DNA from: an uncultured Bacteroides sp.
GTDB taxonomy: Bacteria > Bacteroidota > Bacteroidia > Bacteroidales > Bacteroidaceae
Reading direction: 5' to 3'
Assembly: GCA_900544675.1 (NCBI GenBank)
Contig: UQVZ01000018.1
Coordinates: forward strand, 1 to 64,000
Length of the DNA: 64,000 nt
Below are positions 26,963-35,261 of the stretch, one piece after another; the first letter of the stretch is position 1, and each line of letters starts with the position of its first letter. Made by a program: the position numbers and the translations under genes. The notes under the pieces were generated by a model that searched no databases, had not been told where the DNA came from, and saw only the letters and a list, made by a program, of their open reading frames with translations.

Positions 26963-28219
26963 TCACCCACACACTTTGGCACTTTGCCGTTTCTTCCGGT
27001 ATGCCTGAAGACGTGCGAGGGCATGTTTGCGGCTCAGCAGGATTTGCCTACGGTAAAGCAGACAGGTGGTCAGGAAATAGATGCCCGTCTGCAGCCACAA
27101 GGCACGGTATTCGGTCAAGATATCAGGAAGGGAGGCACCCATCGTCTGTACACGGATGTATCCGTTGATGCCGAAGGTAGAAGGGAATATCCATGAAACG
27201 ACTTTCCAAAAAGATGGAACGGCAGACCCCGGCCACGAAATGCCCGAGATGAAAAGCAAGGGCAAAGAGGTGAACACAAATATCATCATGCAGTCCTCAC
27301 GCCGGCGGATAAGACACGAGCACGTCATCGCAAAGAAAATGCAAGCCAGCAGGAACGGGATACACAGAGCTATCAATGTGCCGGGTTGTGCCAGTTGAAC
27401 CAACCTGAACAGTTTGGGAACGAGACACAGGATGTAAGCAGTCACAATTATATAAATAAGGAAATAGGCAGAAGATTTTCCGAGTACAATGCGGAGTGTT
27501 CCCTGATAATGCCTGCCCAGCGGCACGAGGTCGCGGAAACGGTTGTTTTCGCGTGCCGTGCCTGCCGAAAGTCCGATGCCCAACAACAAAGTCTGCTGGA
27601 TGATAAGCACCAGTACGGCAGGTATCAGAAAGCTGGCAAAGCCATCTTGGGGATTGTAGAGCGACACATCCTCATACGTAATGGGACGAGTCGTGATTTC
27701 GTCTTGCCGCTCGGTCGTATTTCCTGCCCGATGTATTTGAATCTCTTTGTTCATCTTCAGCGACGCTTCGGTATTGGCTAACAGCAAAGCCTTGTAATAC
27801 AGCATTCCGCTCATATCGGCATAGATGCTGACGTGCGTCTGTTCGCCGCTTGCCAAGTCACGGCTGAATGACTCAGGCACATAAATAATGCCATACGTTT
27901 TCTGTTTCTTCAGCAAGAGTTTGGCTTCTTCCAAATCGGAACAATGCGACACGATGCGTATGTCGGGGCTTCCGTCTACCAGCCGCAAATATTCACGGCT
28001 CTGCATCGAACGGTCCGCGTCGACTACTACGGCAGGCACTTCGCGCACCACCTCATTGGTGTAGATAAACGCATAGACCAACGGATAGGCAAGGGGGACA
28101 AGAAGAAAGAATATCAGGACGCCCTGGTCCTTGATGCTCAGTTTCAACTCTTCCTTGCAGATGTGGAACAATCCGTTAAGTCCCTGTTTGATGGTATGTC
28201 TGAATGAAACGTTTCTCAT
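26963..28219 (-). CDS. ABC-2 type permease (second of pair)
   Basis: 418 aa. One N-terminal membrane helix (about 33-52) is followed by a large extracytoplasmic domain (about 55-210), then five C-terminal helices (about 215-395), the ABC2_membrane_3/YhhJ-type layout. The C-terminus is strongly basic. It is the last gene of the TolC-HlyD-permease-permease operon, 12 bases after its paralogue. No ATP-binding subunit is encoded in the operon. Such permeases export drugs or lipids with an outer-membrane channel. Confidence 0.87.
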   Translation of the reverse strand: MRNVSFRHTIKQGLNGLFHICKEELKLSIKDQGVLIFFLLVPLAYPLVYAFIYTNEVVREVPAVVVDADRSMQSREYLRLVDGSPDIRIVSHCSDLEEAKLLLKKQKTYGIIYVPESFSRDLASGEQTHVSIYADMSGMLYYKALLLANTEASLKMNKEIQIHRAGNTTERQDEITTRPITYEDVSLYNPQDGFASFLIPAVLVLIIQQTLLLGIGLSAGTARENNRFRDLVPLGRHYQGTLRIVLGKSSAYFLIYIIVTAYILCLVPKLFRLVQLAQPGTLIALCIPFLLACIFFAMTCSCLIRRREDCMMIFVFTSLPLLFISGISWPGSAVPSFWKVVSWIFPSTFGINGYIRVQTMGASLPDILTEYRALWLQTGIYFLTTCLLYRRQILLSRKHALARLQAYRKKRQSAKVCG

Positions 28220-28231
28220 AATTTTGTCGGG

Positions 28232-29407
28232 TTAAGGGATGTAAACGTAATGCAGCATCTCGGTGCGCAATTTCTTCAGCACAAAGAAAGGCAACAACAT
28301 AAACAACAGCAGGGCTACCACGGGCTGCCACGCATAGATAAACGGATAACCGTTCAGTGCCAGATTGACGTATATCAGGAAGTAATGCCGCAAGGGGAAC
28401 AATACCGTCAGTGCCTGTAGCGTGGGGTGCATCGCCATCACCGGATAGGTGAATCCGGAAATGGAGAACGAAATGACGCCCCACAACGATGCCGCACTCA
28501 AGGCAAGCCGAAGCGTGCCGAACATTCCGAAGAAGAAGATGCCTACCGCCTGCGATGCCAGTACGAGCAACAGACCGGCAAGCAGCATCGGCAAAATGCC
28601 GCTATTGCACGGATAGTGCAGAATGCCATACAGATAGACGTTGTAAGCCACGGTCACGATGAAGAAGATTACCGTATGTGGCAAGAGTTTTCCTACCAAT
28701 GCCGTACCGATGGAATTGTCGGCAAGGCGCATGAGTGATTGTGCCGTATTTTCTTTCAGCTCCGTACCCAGGGCATAAGCGGTAGTAAGGAAAATAAGGA
28801 GCATCAGGATGCCCGGCAACAAGGTGTTGCACAGATATACCGAGTAGTTCAGCCACGGATTGTTCAGGGCATGTGTATCGATGACGATAGGTTGCAGGAA
28901 AGCCATGGCCTGCTCTTCGGTAGCCCCCTTGGCAAGCAAGGTACTTTGTCCGACGGCTCCCGATGCCAGTTCCGACATCATGCGCTGGTCCCGATACAGT
29001 AATGAGCCGGCGATAAGGTAGGCATAATTGGTGTAGAACGAAACCTTAGGCTGACGTCCGGCAATGGCCTCTTCGGTGGTTCCTTCAGGAATGTAGTAAA
29101 AAGAATAGATTTCGCCGCGCTGTACCGCTTTACGTGCTTCATGGAAGCTGGGATAATGCGCCACGATATGAGTCTGCTGGAATGCGTCCAGGTTCCGGAT
29201 AATGCTTCGGGTGGTTGAAGTGTTGTCCAAGTCCACCACACCGGCAGGCATGTCCGTAGGCAGTCCGTTTGCCATCAGCGTGGTAAAGAACACGTAGCAG
29301 AATATCGGCGCTATCACCATGCAGAAAAGGTAAATCGGCCGCATGGCGATGCGCCGCACTTCGCGTGCCGCTATCCGATACAGACGTTTATAAATCGTTG
29401 TTTGCAT
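28232..29407 (-). CDS. ABC-2 type permease (first of pair)
   Basis: 391 aa with the same layout as the following gene: a first helix near 27-45, a periplasmic domain to about 180 with D-L-D-N-T-S-T-T-R, and C-terminal helices to about 380. The pair presumably forms the heterodimeric membrane channel. It starts 128 bases after the HlyD gene, a gap that holds a 22-bp-arm inverted repeat. Confidence 0.87.
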   Translation of the reverse strand: MQTTIYKRLYRIAAREVRRIAMRPIYLFCMVIAPIFCYVFFTTLMANGLPTDMPAGVVDLDNTSTTRSIIRNLDAFQQTHIVAHYPSFHEARKAVQRGEIYSFYYIPEGTTEEAIAGRQPKVSFYTNYAYLIAGSLLYRDQRMMSELASGAVGQSTLLAKGATEEQAMAFLQPIVIDTHALNNPWLNYSVYLCNTLLPGILMLLIFLTTAYALGTELKENTAQSLMRLADNSIGTALVGKLLPHTVIFFIVTVAYNVYLYGILHYPCNSGILPMLLAGLLLVLASQAVGIFFFGMFGTLRLALSAASLWGVISFSISGFTYPVMAMHPTLQALTVLFPLRHYFLIYVNLALNGYPFIYAWQPVVALLLFMLLPFFVLKKLRTEMLHYVYIP

Positions 29408-29421
29408 AATCTTTCTTTTTG

Positions 29422-29527
29422 TTCACCACAGATTACACAGATTATGAAGAAAATAATGAAAAATCGGTATGTATACCGCTTGCCGTTACAGACTCTTACT
29501 ATTTAAATCTGTGTAATCTGTGGTGAA
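29422..29527. repeat. Inverted repeat with perfect 22-bp arms inside the efflux operon
   Basis: The arm at 29422-29443 (starting TTCACCACAGATTACACAGA) is exactly complementary to 29506-29527, with a 62-base AT-rich loop. Each arm contains the direct repeat ACAGATTACACAGATT. It lies between the hlyD-like and first permease genes and could lower downstream expression or be a mobile intergenic repeat. Confidence 0.9.
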
Positions 29528-29534
29528 ATGTCAC

Positions 29535-30527
29535 TCACTTCGCTTCTTGAACTATCGCCGACATGCCCGGGCGCAGGTTCTCTACCGGCTGTACGGGTTT
29601 TGCCTTCACCTCGAATGTCTTCAGGTCGAAACCGCCGGTAGTCTTGGTGGCTTTCCATACGGCATACGTGCCCAGGTCTTTCATGGCGGTCACCTTGAAA
29701 ACAGCTTCCCTCTCCAGGGCAGGAATAAACGCTGTGATTTCGCCCCCTACGTGGAAATCTTTCAAGTAATCTTCACGCACATTGAACGTCACCCACATGT
29801 CATCCAGTTGCGCTACGTTCATAATCGGTGCCCCGGTGCCTACCAGCTCACCCACTTTGGGAAATATTTCCGTCACCTCCCCGTCGGCAGATGCCGTCAG
29901 GTAAGTCTCATCGATGTATGCGTTGACTTCCGCTACCGCTCCTTCCGCCTGACGTACCTTGGCGGCCGCCATCAGCTTGTCCTCACGCTGGGCTCCGTTT
30001 TTCGCCATGGTGTATTGCGCGTTTGCGGCACGTTCGGTAGCAGCCATGGCATCGTATTGCGCCTTGGCTTCATCGCGCTTTTGTGCCGACATCACTCCTT
30101 CTTCGTACAGACGGTTTACGCGCTGATACGATTTCTCGGCTATTTCCAGTCCTGCCTTAGCCTTTTGCCACATTTCGTAAGCGGCTTGCAGTTGTTCGGC
30201 ACGTGTGCCCCGTTCGGCTTTCTCGTTCAATGCCTGGGCAGCCTGCTCCAAGGCTTCCGCCTGCGAGAGCTTTGCCACGACATCGGGCGCTTCGAGGATG
30301 GCAAGGGTATCACCCGCTCTGACCGCATCCCCTTCGCTGACGAAGAATTTCAAGATGCGTCCGGGCACTTTGCTCGATACACGGTATTCGGTGGCTTCTG
30401 CCTGTCCCTGGATAGTTTCAGGACCTTTGCGGAAGGCGATGAAGCCGATGATGCTCACTACCAGCACCACCGCCACGAGGGTAATGAATGCCAGCGTGAT
30501 GTTGCTGCGTTGTGTTCTTTCTGCCAT
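29535..30527 (-). CDS. HlyD/EmrA-type periplasmic adaptor
   Basis: 330 aa. One N-terminal membrane helix (about 12-32) anchors it in the inner membrane. A biotinyl-lipoyl half follows (V-S-S-K-V-P-G-R-I-L-K), then a helical hairpin (about 85-200) and the second lipoyl half (T-A-S-A-D-G-E-V-T-E-I), with a beta-barrel at the end. It links the ABC-2 permeases to the TolC channel. It begins 10 bases after the TolC gene. Confidence 0.92.
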   Translation of the reverse strand: MAERTQRSNITLAFITLVAVVLVVSIIGFIAFRKGPETIQGQAEATEYRVSSKVPGRILKFFVSEGDAVRAGDTLAILEAPDVVAKLSQAEALEQAAQALNEKAERGTRAEQLQAAYEMWQKAKAGLEIAEKSYQRVNRLYEEGVMSAQKRDEAKAQYDAMAATERAANAQYTMAKNGAQREDKLMAAAKVRQAEGAVAEVNAYIDETYLTASADGEVTEIFPKVGELVGTGAPIMNVAQLDDMWVTFNVREDYLKDFHVGGEITAFIPALEREAVFKVTAMKDLGTYAVWKATKTTGGFDLKTFEVKAKPVQPVENLRPGMSAIVQEAK

Positions 30528-30537
30528 ATTGCTTTGC

Positions 30538-32010
30538 TTATTTTAATGTTCCCATTGATTTGTTCAGATAGATTTCACTCATTTTCAAGTCGATTTGCGC
30601 GTCAATCTTGCCCGATTGTGCCGAGAGCCAGGCGGTTTGCGCTTCCAGCACGTTACTGGTCGGGATAACTCCCTCACGGAAACCTAAGTTGGCATAGCGG
30701 AGGTTTTCTTCCGCCTTCTCCATGTTCTTTTCTGCCATAGCCAGCTTCTTGGCGGCTTCGTTTACCTTATACGAACTTTGAGTAACTTGTAATTCGATTT
30801 TCTCCCGTGCCTCATCCAGTTGGTAACGGGCAATGTTTGCTTCCGCCTTGGCTGCCCGCACTTTATAGATGTTCTCGCCCCAATGGAATACAGGGATGCT
30901 TACCACTACGCCTATCCCCCACATTCCCCGGAAACGGTTCTCGAATCCGTTCACCAGCGAAGGATTGGTAAACAGGTAGTTGGCGGTCAGTCCTACCGAA
31001 GGAAGATAAGCGGCACGTGCCACGTTCACTTTTTGCCGGTATATTTTCTCGGCAAGTTTCAGGCTCTTCAGTTCTTCGCGGTTGGCAAACGCCGTGTTCA
31101 CATTGCTTTCGGTATAGACCGAGGGCAAGGTCAGGTTTTTCATTTCCTCGTCTGCCAGACGGATATCCGTATTGAGCGGAATGCCGCACAACTGGCATAA
31201 CACCATCTTCGAGAGTGCCAGTCCGTCTTCTACCTGCGTCAGGGTCATTTCCGCTTCGTTTACCTTCACCCGTACACTGAGCGCGTCGGCAGTAGTAGCT
31301 ACGCCCTGTTCCACCATCTTCGTCACGTCCGAATCAAGTTTCTGCACCAGTTCTACAAAGCTTTCGGCAAGGCGTTTCTTGTTTGCCAGCGAAATCACCT
31401 GCCAGTAAGCCTGGTCGGTGCTCAGGATGACGTTTTGCATCCCCGTAGCATGCTGTGAGGCGGCAAGCTGCTCGGCATAACGGGTTATTTTATTGTATGC
31501 AATGATTCTACCGCCCATAAAGAGAGGTTGGGTCAAGGTGGCGGCTCCTGCATAGAGGTTGCGTGTGTCGGTACGGAAGGCATCCACGATGCTCCCGCCT
31601 ACGCCGTTCAGCGCATCGGGAATTTGTCCCATCACGCCCGACAGAGGGGTTAACAGAGGAAGCAATTCAGGATGGGATACGGCTATCTCCTGCATCTGTT
31701 GTCCCAGTTGCTGAAGTTGCGGACCGAGGGCAGTCCCCATGTTGCCGATGGTTTGTTGCTGCTCGTCGCTGAGCAGGGAGATTTCCTTTTGCGTACGCAT
31801 ATAAGTGCCCGTCACGTCTATCTTGGGCAGGAAGTTCGTAAAGGCAGCTTTTTGCTGGTAATGCGCCGCTTTTATCTTTTCCTGCGACATGCGCAGCTCT
31901 TTATTGTTTGCCAGGGCAAGGTTCCTGCAACTGTCCAAAGTCAGTACACGCTGGGCGTATGCGGTGGTGACGAATACCCCCAACAGGATGATGCTCAGAA
32001 TCTTTTTCAT
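30538..32010 (-). CDS. TolC-family outer-membrane efflux channel
   Basis: 490 aa, signal peptide ending A-Y-A (about 19). Two outer_membrane_efflux repeats (about 25-235 and 280-485) of long heptad-rich helices carry the family's L-A-L-A-N-N and L-R-Y-A-N-L-G-F-R-E-G-V-I-P-T-S-N-V-L-E-A-Q motifs. A Gln/Met/Leu/Pro-rich insert lies at about 95-140. It is the first gene of the efflux operon. Confidence 0.93.
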   Translation of the reverse strand: MKKILSIILLGVFVTTAYAQRVLTLDSCRNLALANNKELRMSQEKIKAAHYQQKAAFTNFLPKIDVTGTYMRTQKEISLLSDEQQQTIGNMGTALGPQLQQLGQQMQEIAVSHPELLPLLTPLSGVMGQIPDALNGVGGSIVDAFRTDTRNLYAGAATLTQPLFMGGRIIAYNKITRYAEQLAASQHATGMQNVILSTDQAYWQVISLANKKRLAESFVELVQKLDSDVTKMVEQGVATTADALSVRVKVNEAEMTLTQVEDGLALSKMVLCQLCGIPLNTDIRLADEEMKNLTLPSVYTESNVNTAFANREELKSLKLAEKIYRQKVNVARAAYLPSVGLTANYLFTNPSLVNGFENRFRGMWGIGVVVSIPVFHWGENIYKVRAAKAEANIARYQLDEAREKIELQVTQSSYKVNEAAKKLAMAEKNMEKAEENLRYANLGFREGVIPTSNVLEAQTAWLSAQSGKIDAQIDLKMSEIYLNKSMGTLK

Positions 32011-32054
32011 ACCGTTTCGTTTTTTTATGTTTGGCTTGTATCATGCAAGCAAAG

Positions 32055-32086
32055 CAAATGTACTGACAATAAAACAAACAGACAAA
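32055..32086 (-). promoter_or_regulatory. Promoter of the TolC-HlyD-ABC2 operon
   Basis: On the minus strand TTTG (32086 to 32083) and TACATTTG (32062 to 32055) are separated by 20 bases, matching the Bacteroidota -33/-7 pattern. The leader to the ATG is about 40 bases. The rest of the 515-base gap holds palindrome-element copy B and the promoter of the next plus-strand gene. Confidence 0.6.
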
Positions 32087-32260
32087 CTATTTGGTTTAAA
32101 AAAGTCTTAGCTTTTTCGGTTTTCGCCATTGATTATACCGATTTTATAAAAAGCACATGCCGGTCTTGCCCTTAACAATCCGAATCGGAACAACTACCTT
32201 TATTATTATGTAGATGACATCATGCTCTCAGTCCGTACAAGCCGACAGGTTTCCCCGACA

Positions 32261-32375
32261 CATATAACTGCTTTTCCTGCAAGATTAATAATCTTACACG
32301 TGGAAGATTATTAATCTTCAAGCTGTAAGATTATTAATCTTCACGGCGATGCACCTATATGCATCGGGCTATGCA
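32261..32375 (-). repeat. Intergenic palindrome element, copy B (115 bp)
   Basis: This is the reverse complement of 13342-13456 with one mismatch. It contains the same three 15-bp AAGATTA-type palindromes at 23-base period, in opposite orientation to copy A. It lies between the divergent TolC and AAA/PD-(D/E)XK genes. Confidence 0.9.
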
Positions 32376-32483
32376 AATAAATGCGTCTCGCATATAACAT
32401 AGAATCATCTTAAACGTAAGATAACCCTGTCATGTAAAATCATTATTCTTGGCAAAAGCTGAAAATAAGTCAAAGGAAATGCT

Positions 32484-32491
32484 TACTTTTG
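32484..32491 (+). promoter_or_regulatory. Promoter -7 box for the AAA/PD-(D/E)XK gene
   Basis: TACTTTTG matches TAnnTTTG and lies 34 bases before the ATG at 32526. No clear -33 element is visible. Confidence 0.5.
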
Positions 32492-32525
32492 TAGAAACCT
32501 ATAAACTGATAACAAAAGCATCCGT

Positions 32526-34097
32526 ATGAGCCAACCCGCACTGAAGAAATATCCGGTAGGAATACAGACTTTCTCTGAACTCAGAGAGAAAAACTATCTG
32601 TATATCGACAAGACGGAATATGTTTATCGAATGACACATTCCGATAGCAAATATATGTTTCTGAGTCGCCCGCGAAGGTTCGGTAAATCCTTGCTGACAA
32701 GTACGCTGCATGCCTACTTCGAAGGGAGAAAAGAGCTTTTCGAAGGACTTGCCATCGAACAGATGGAAAAAGAATGGACACCGTATCCCGTGTTGCACTT
32801 CGACATGAGCCTAGGCAAGCACATGAAGGAGGAAACCTTAAACAGGTACCTCCATAGCATCTTGCAAGATAATGAGAAGCGTTTGGAAATACCTGCACGC
32901 AACACACAAGATGTCAACGTAAGACTAAAGGACCTGATAATGGATGTATATGCGAAGTACGCCAGGCAAGTCGTGGTATTGATAGACGAATACGACGCTC
33001 CCTTGCTGGACGTGATGCACGAAGAGCGCAACCTGCCTGTATTGCGCGACGTGATGCGCAACTTCTACAGTCCCCTCAAGGCATGCGACCCTTACCTGCG
33101 CTACGTATTCCTGACCGGAATTACCAAATTCTCTCAACTCAGCATCTTCAGCGAGCTGAACAACATACAGAATATGAGCATGGATGAAACGTATGCCGCC
33201 ATCTGCGGTATTACCCAGGAGGAAATACGTACGCAGATGGATGCCGACCTGGATAGGTTCGCGGACAAATCGGGCATAGATAAAACCCGGCTTTTGGACG
33301 AGCTGAAGTCTTATTACGACGGGTACCACTTTACGTGGCCATCGCCCGACATCTATAATCCTTATAGCCTGATGAACGCTTTCAGCATGAAGAAACTGGA
33401 ATCCTTCTGGTTCGGGAGCGGTACGCCTACTTATCTGATTGAAATGCTGAGAAAATACCAGGTCACCCCGCAACAGATAGGAGGGCGAAAGGTGAGAAGC
33501 GAAAGCTTCGACGCACCCTCCAACCAACTGACAGGCATCACTCCCCTCTTGTATCAAAGCGGATACCTTACCATTAAGGATTACTCGCCTTTCTCGAAGC
33601 TCTACACGCTCGATATTCCGAACCAGGAAGTACGGCTGGGACTGATGAACAGCCTGACAAGCAACTATGTAAAGGACACGGAACAGGTCGGCACGGTACT
33701 GGGACTGATGGCAGAGCAATTGCACGAAGGCAACATGGACGGAGCCTTGCGCCTGCTACAAACCTTTCTGTCCACCGTTCCCTATACCGACAACACCCAA
33801 TACGAAGGACATTACCAGCAGGTGCTCTACATCATCTTCACCCTGATGGGCTATTATGCCGACGTGGAAGTGCACACGCCTCAAGGTCGGGTAGACGTGG
33901 TCATGCGCACCACACAGACTTTATATGTCATTGAAGTGAAACTTGACAAGAGCGCAGACCAAGCCATGGAGCAGATTGACCTGAAAAACTATCCCGAACG
34001 CTTTGCCTTATGCGGACTTCCCATAGTAAAGGTCGGAATCAGTTTCGACACCGAACGGCATACGCTGAAAGAATGGAAAATACAAGAAACCGCATGA
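32526..34097 (+). CDS. AAA-ATPase-like protein with PD-(D/E)XK nuclease domain
   Basis: 523 aa. The N-terminal AAA-ATPase-like domain (about 5-270) carries the family variant of Walker A, S-R-P-R-R-F-G-K-S-L, and Walker B V-V-V-L-I-D-E-Y-D-A-P. The C-terminal DUF1703/PD-(D/E)XK domain has G-R-V-D-V-V-M and Y-V-I-E-V-K-L (D, then E-x-K), the nuclease core. This family is strongly expanded in Bacteroidota and varies between strains; its function is unknown, and mobile or conflict-related roles have been suggested. Its immediate upstream region contains intergenic palindrome element copy B. It appears intact. Confidence 0.9.
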   Translation: MSQPALKKYPVGIQTFSELREKNYLYIDKTEYVYRMTHSDSKYMFLSRPRRFGKSLLTSTLHAYFEGRKELFEGLAIEQMEKEWTPYPVLHFDMSLGKHMKEETLNRYLHSILQDNEKRLEIPARNTQDVNVRLKDLIMDVYAKYARQVVVLIDEYDAPLLDVMHEERNLPVLRDVMRNFYSPLKACDPYLRYVFLTGITKFSQLSIFSELNNIQNMSMDETYAAICGITQEEIRTQMDADLDRFADKSGIDKTRLLDELKSYYDGYHFTWPSPDIYNPYSLMNAFSMKKLESFWFGSGTPTYLIEMLRKYQVTPQQIGGRKVRSESFDAPSNQLTGITPLLYQSGYLTIKDYSPFSKLYTLDIPNQEVRLGLMNSLTSNYVKDTEQVGTVLGLMAEQLHEGNMDGALRLLQTFLSTVPYTDNTQYEGHYQQVLYIIFTLMGYYADVEVHTPQGRVDVVMRTTQTLYVIEVKLDKSADQAMEQIDLKNYPERFALCGLPIVKVGISFDTERHTLKEWKIQETA

Positions 34098-34139
34098 CCA
34101 ACATTCACCAACTGATAAAAACACAAGCATATAAGAACG

Positions 34140-35243
34140 ATGGATACCGAATTGCAACCTATTATTTCCCATTTTCCACAAATTAAAGGAATAAAGGATA
34201 CCACGCCTATACAGTCGGGACTGATTAACCGGACTTACCTCGTCACGACAAATGAGGCGGACGACTATATCCTCCAGCGCATCAATCATCACGTATTTAC
34301 CAACGTGGAACAGCTGCAGCACAACATCGAATGCGTAACGGAACACATCCGCGCCAAACTGGCGGCACGGGGCGAACAAGATATAGAACGGAAGGTATTG
34401 CGTTTCCTCTCCACGGCGGAAGGGAAGACTTATTATTTCGACGGAACCCACTATTGGCGTGCCTGTGTATATATCCGCAGTTCGCATACACAGACCGAAG
34501 TGACACCGGATACGGCTTATCTGGTAGGACTGAAATTCGGAGAATTCGAATCGATGCTGGCTGACCTGCCCGAAAAGCTGGAAGAAACCATACCCGACTT
34601 TCACAATATGGAGTTTCGTATGCAACAGCTAAGGGAAGCCGTAAAGCAGGATAAAGCGGGACGTAAAGAGAAAGTCGGACCGTTGATTGACGACATAGAA
34701 CGGGATGCCGACGAGATGTGTCTTGCCGAACGGCTTTACCGCGAAGGACAATTGCTTAAACGCATCTGCCACTGCGACACGAAAGTGAGCAACATGTTGT
34801 TTGACTCGGAAGGGAAAGTGCTCTGCATCATCGACCTGGATACAGTCATGCCCTCGTTCGTCTTTTCCGATTTCGGCGACTTCCTGCGCACAGCTGGCAG
34901 CACAGCACCCGAAGACGAACCGGACACAGACAAAATCCATTTCAACCTGAATATTTTCCGGGCTTTCACCAAAGGCTATCTTGAGTCGGCAATCACTTTT
35001 CTTACCCCTCTCGAAATAGAAATGTTGCCCTATGCTGTCCGACTTTTCCCATACATGCAGGCGGTACGGTTTCTGACCGACTACCTCAACGGAGATACGT
35101 ATTACCAAACGAACTATGCCGAACATAACCATGTACGCGCCTTGGCACAATACAAACTTTACCAGGAAACCTGCAAAGCCGTCCCCGACATGCAGCGTTA
35201 CATCTCGCAACAATTAAAAGAACTGATTATCACTAAAGCATAA
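34140..35243 (+). CDS. APH-fold sugar kinase, N-acetylhexosamine kinase-like
   Basis: 367 aa, cytoplasmic, aminoglycoside-phosphotransferase fold. The catalytic loop reads C-H-C-D-T-K-V-S-N-M-L-F-D (H-x-D-x-K-x-x-N) and the metal motif I-I-D-L-D-T-V-M-P, very like N-acetylhexosamine 1-kinases (NahK). It sits 18 bases before a GH109 N-acetylgalactosaminidase gene, suggesting that it phosphorylates the released GalNAc. Other APH-fold substrates (choline, homoserine, aminoglycosides) are less likely given the I-D-L-D-T-V-M-P signature. The exact substrate is inferred. Confidence 0.8.
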   Translation: MDTELQPIISHFPQIKGIKDTTPIQSGLINRTYLVTTNEADDYILQRINHHVFTNVEQLQHNIECVTEHIRAKLAARGEQDIERKVLRFLSTAEGKTYYFDGTHYWRACVYIRSSHTQTEVTPDTAYLVGLKFGEFESMLADLPEKLEETIPDFHNMEFRMQQLREAVKQDKAGRKEKVGPLIDDIERDADEMCLAERLYREGQLLKRICHCDTKVSNMLFDSEGKVLCIIDLDTVMPSFVFSDFGDFLRTAGSTAPEDEPDTDKIHFNLNIFRAFTKGYLESAITFLTPLEIEMLPYAVRLFPYMQAVRFLTDYLNGDTYYQTNYAEHNHVRALAQYKLYQETCKAVPDMQRYISQQLKELIITKA

Positions 35244-35261
35244 CCATCAACAAAAGAAAAT

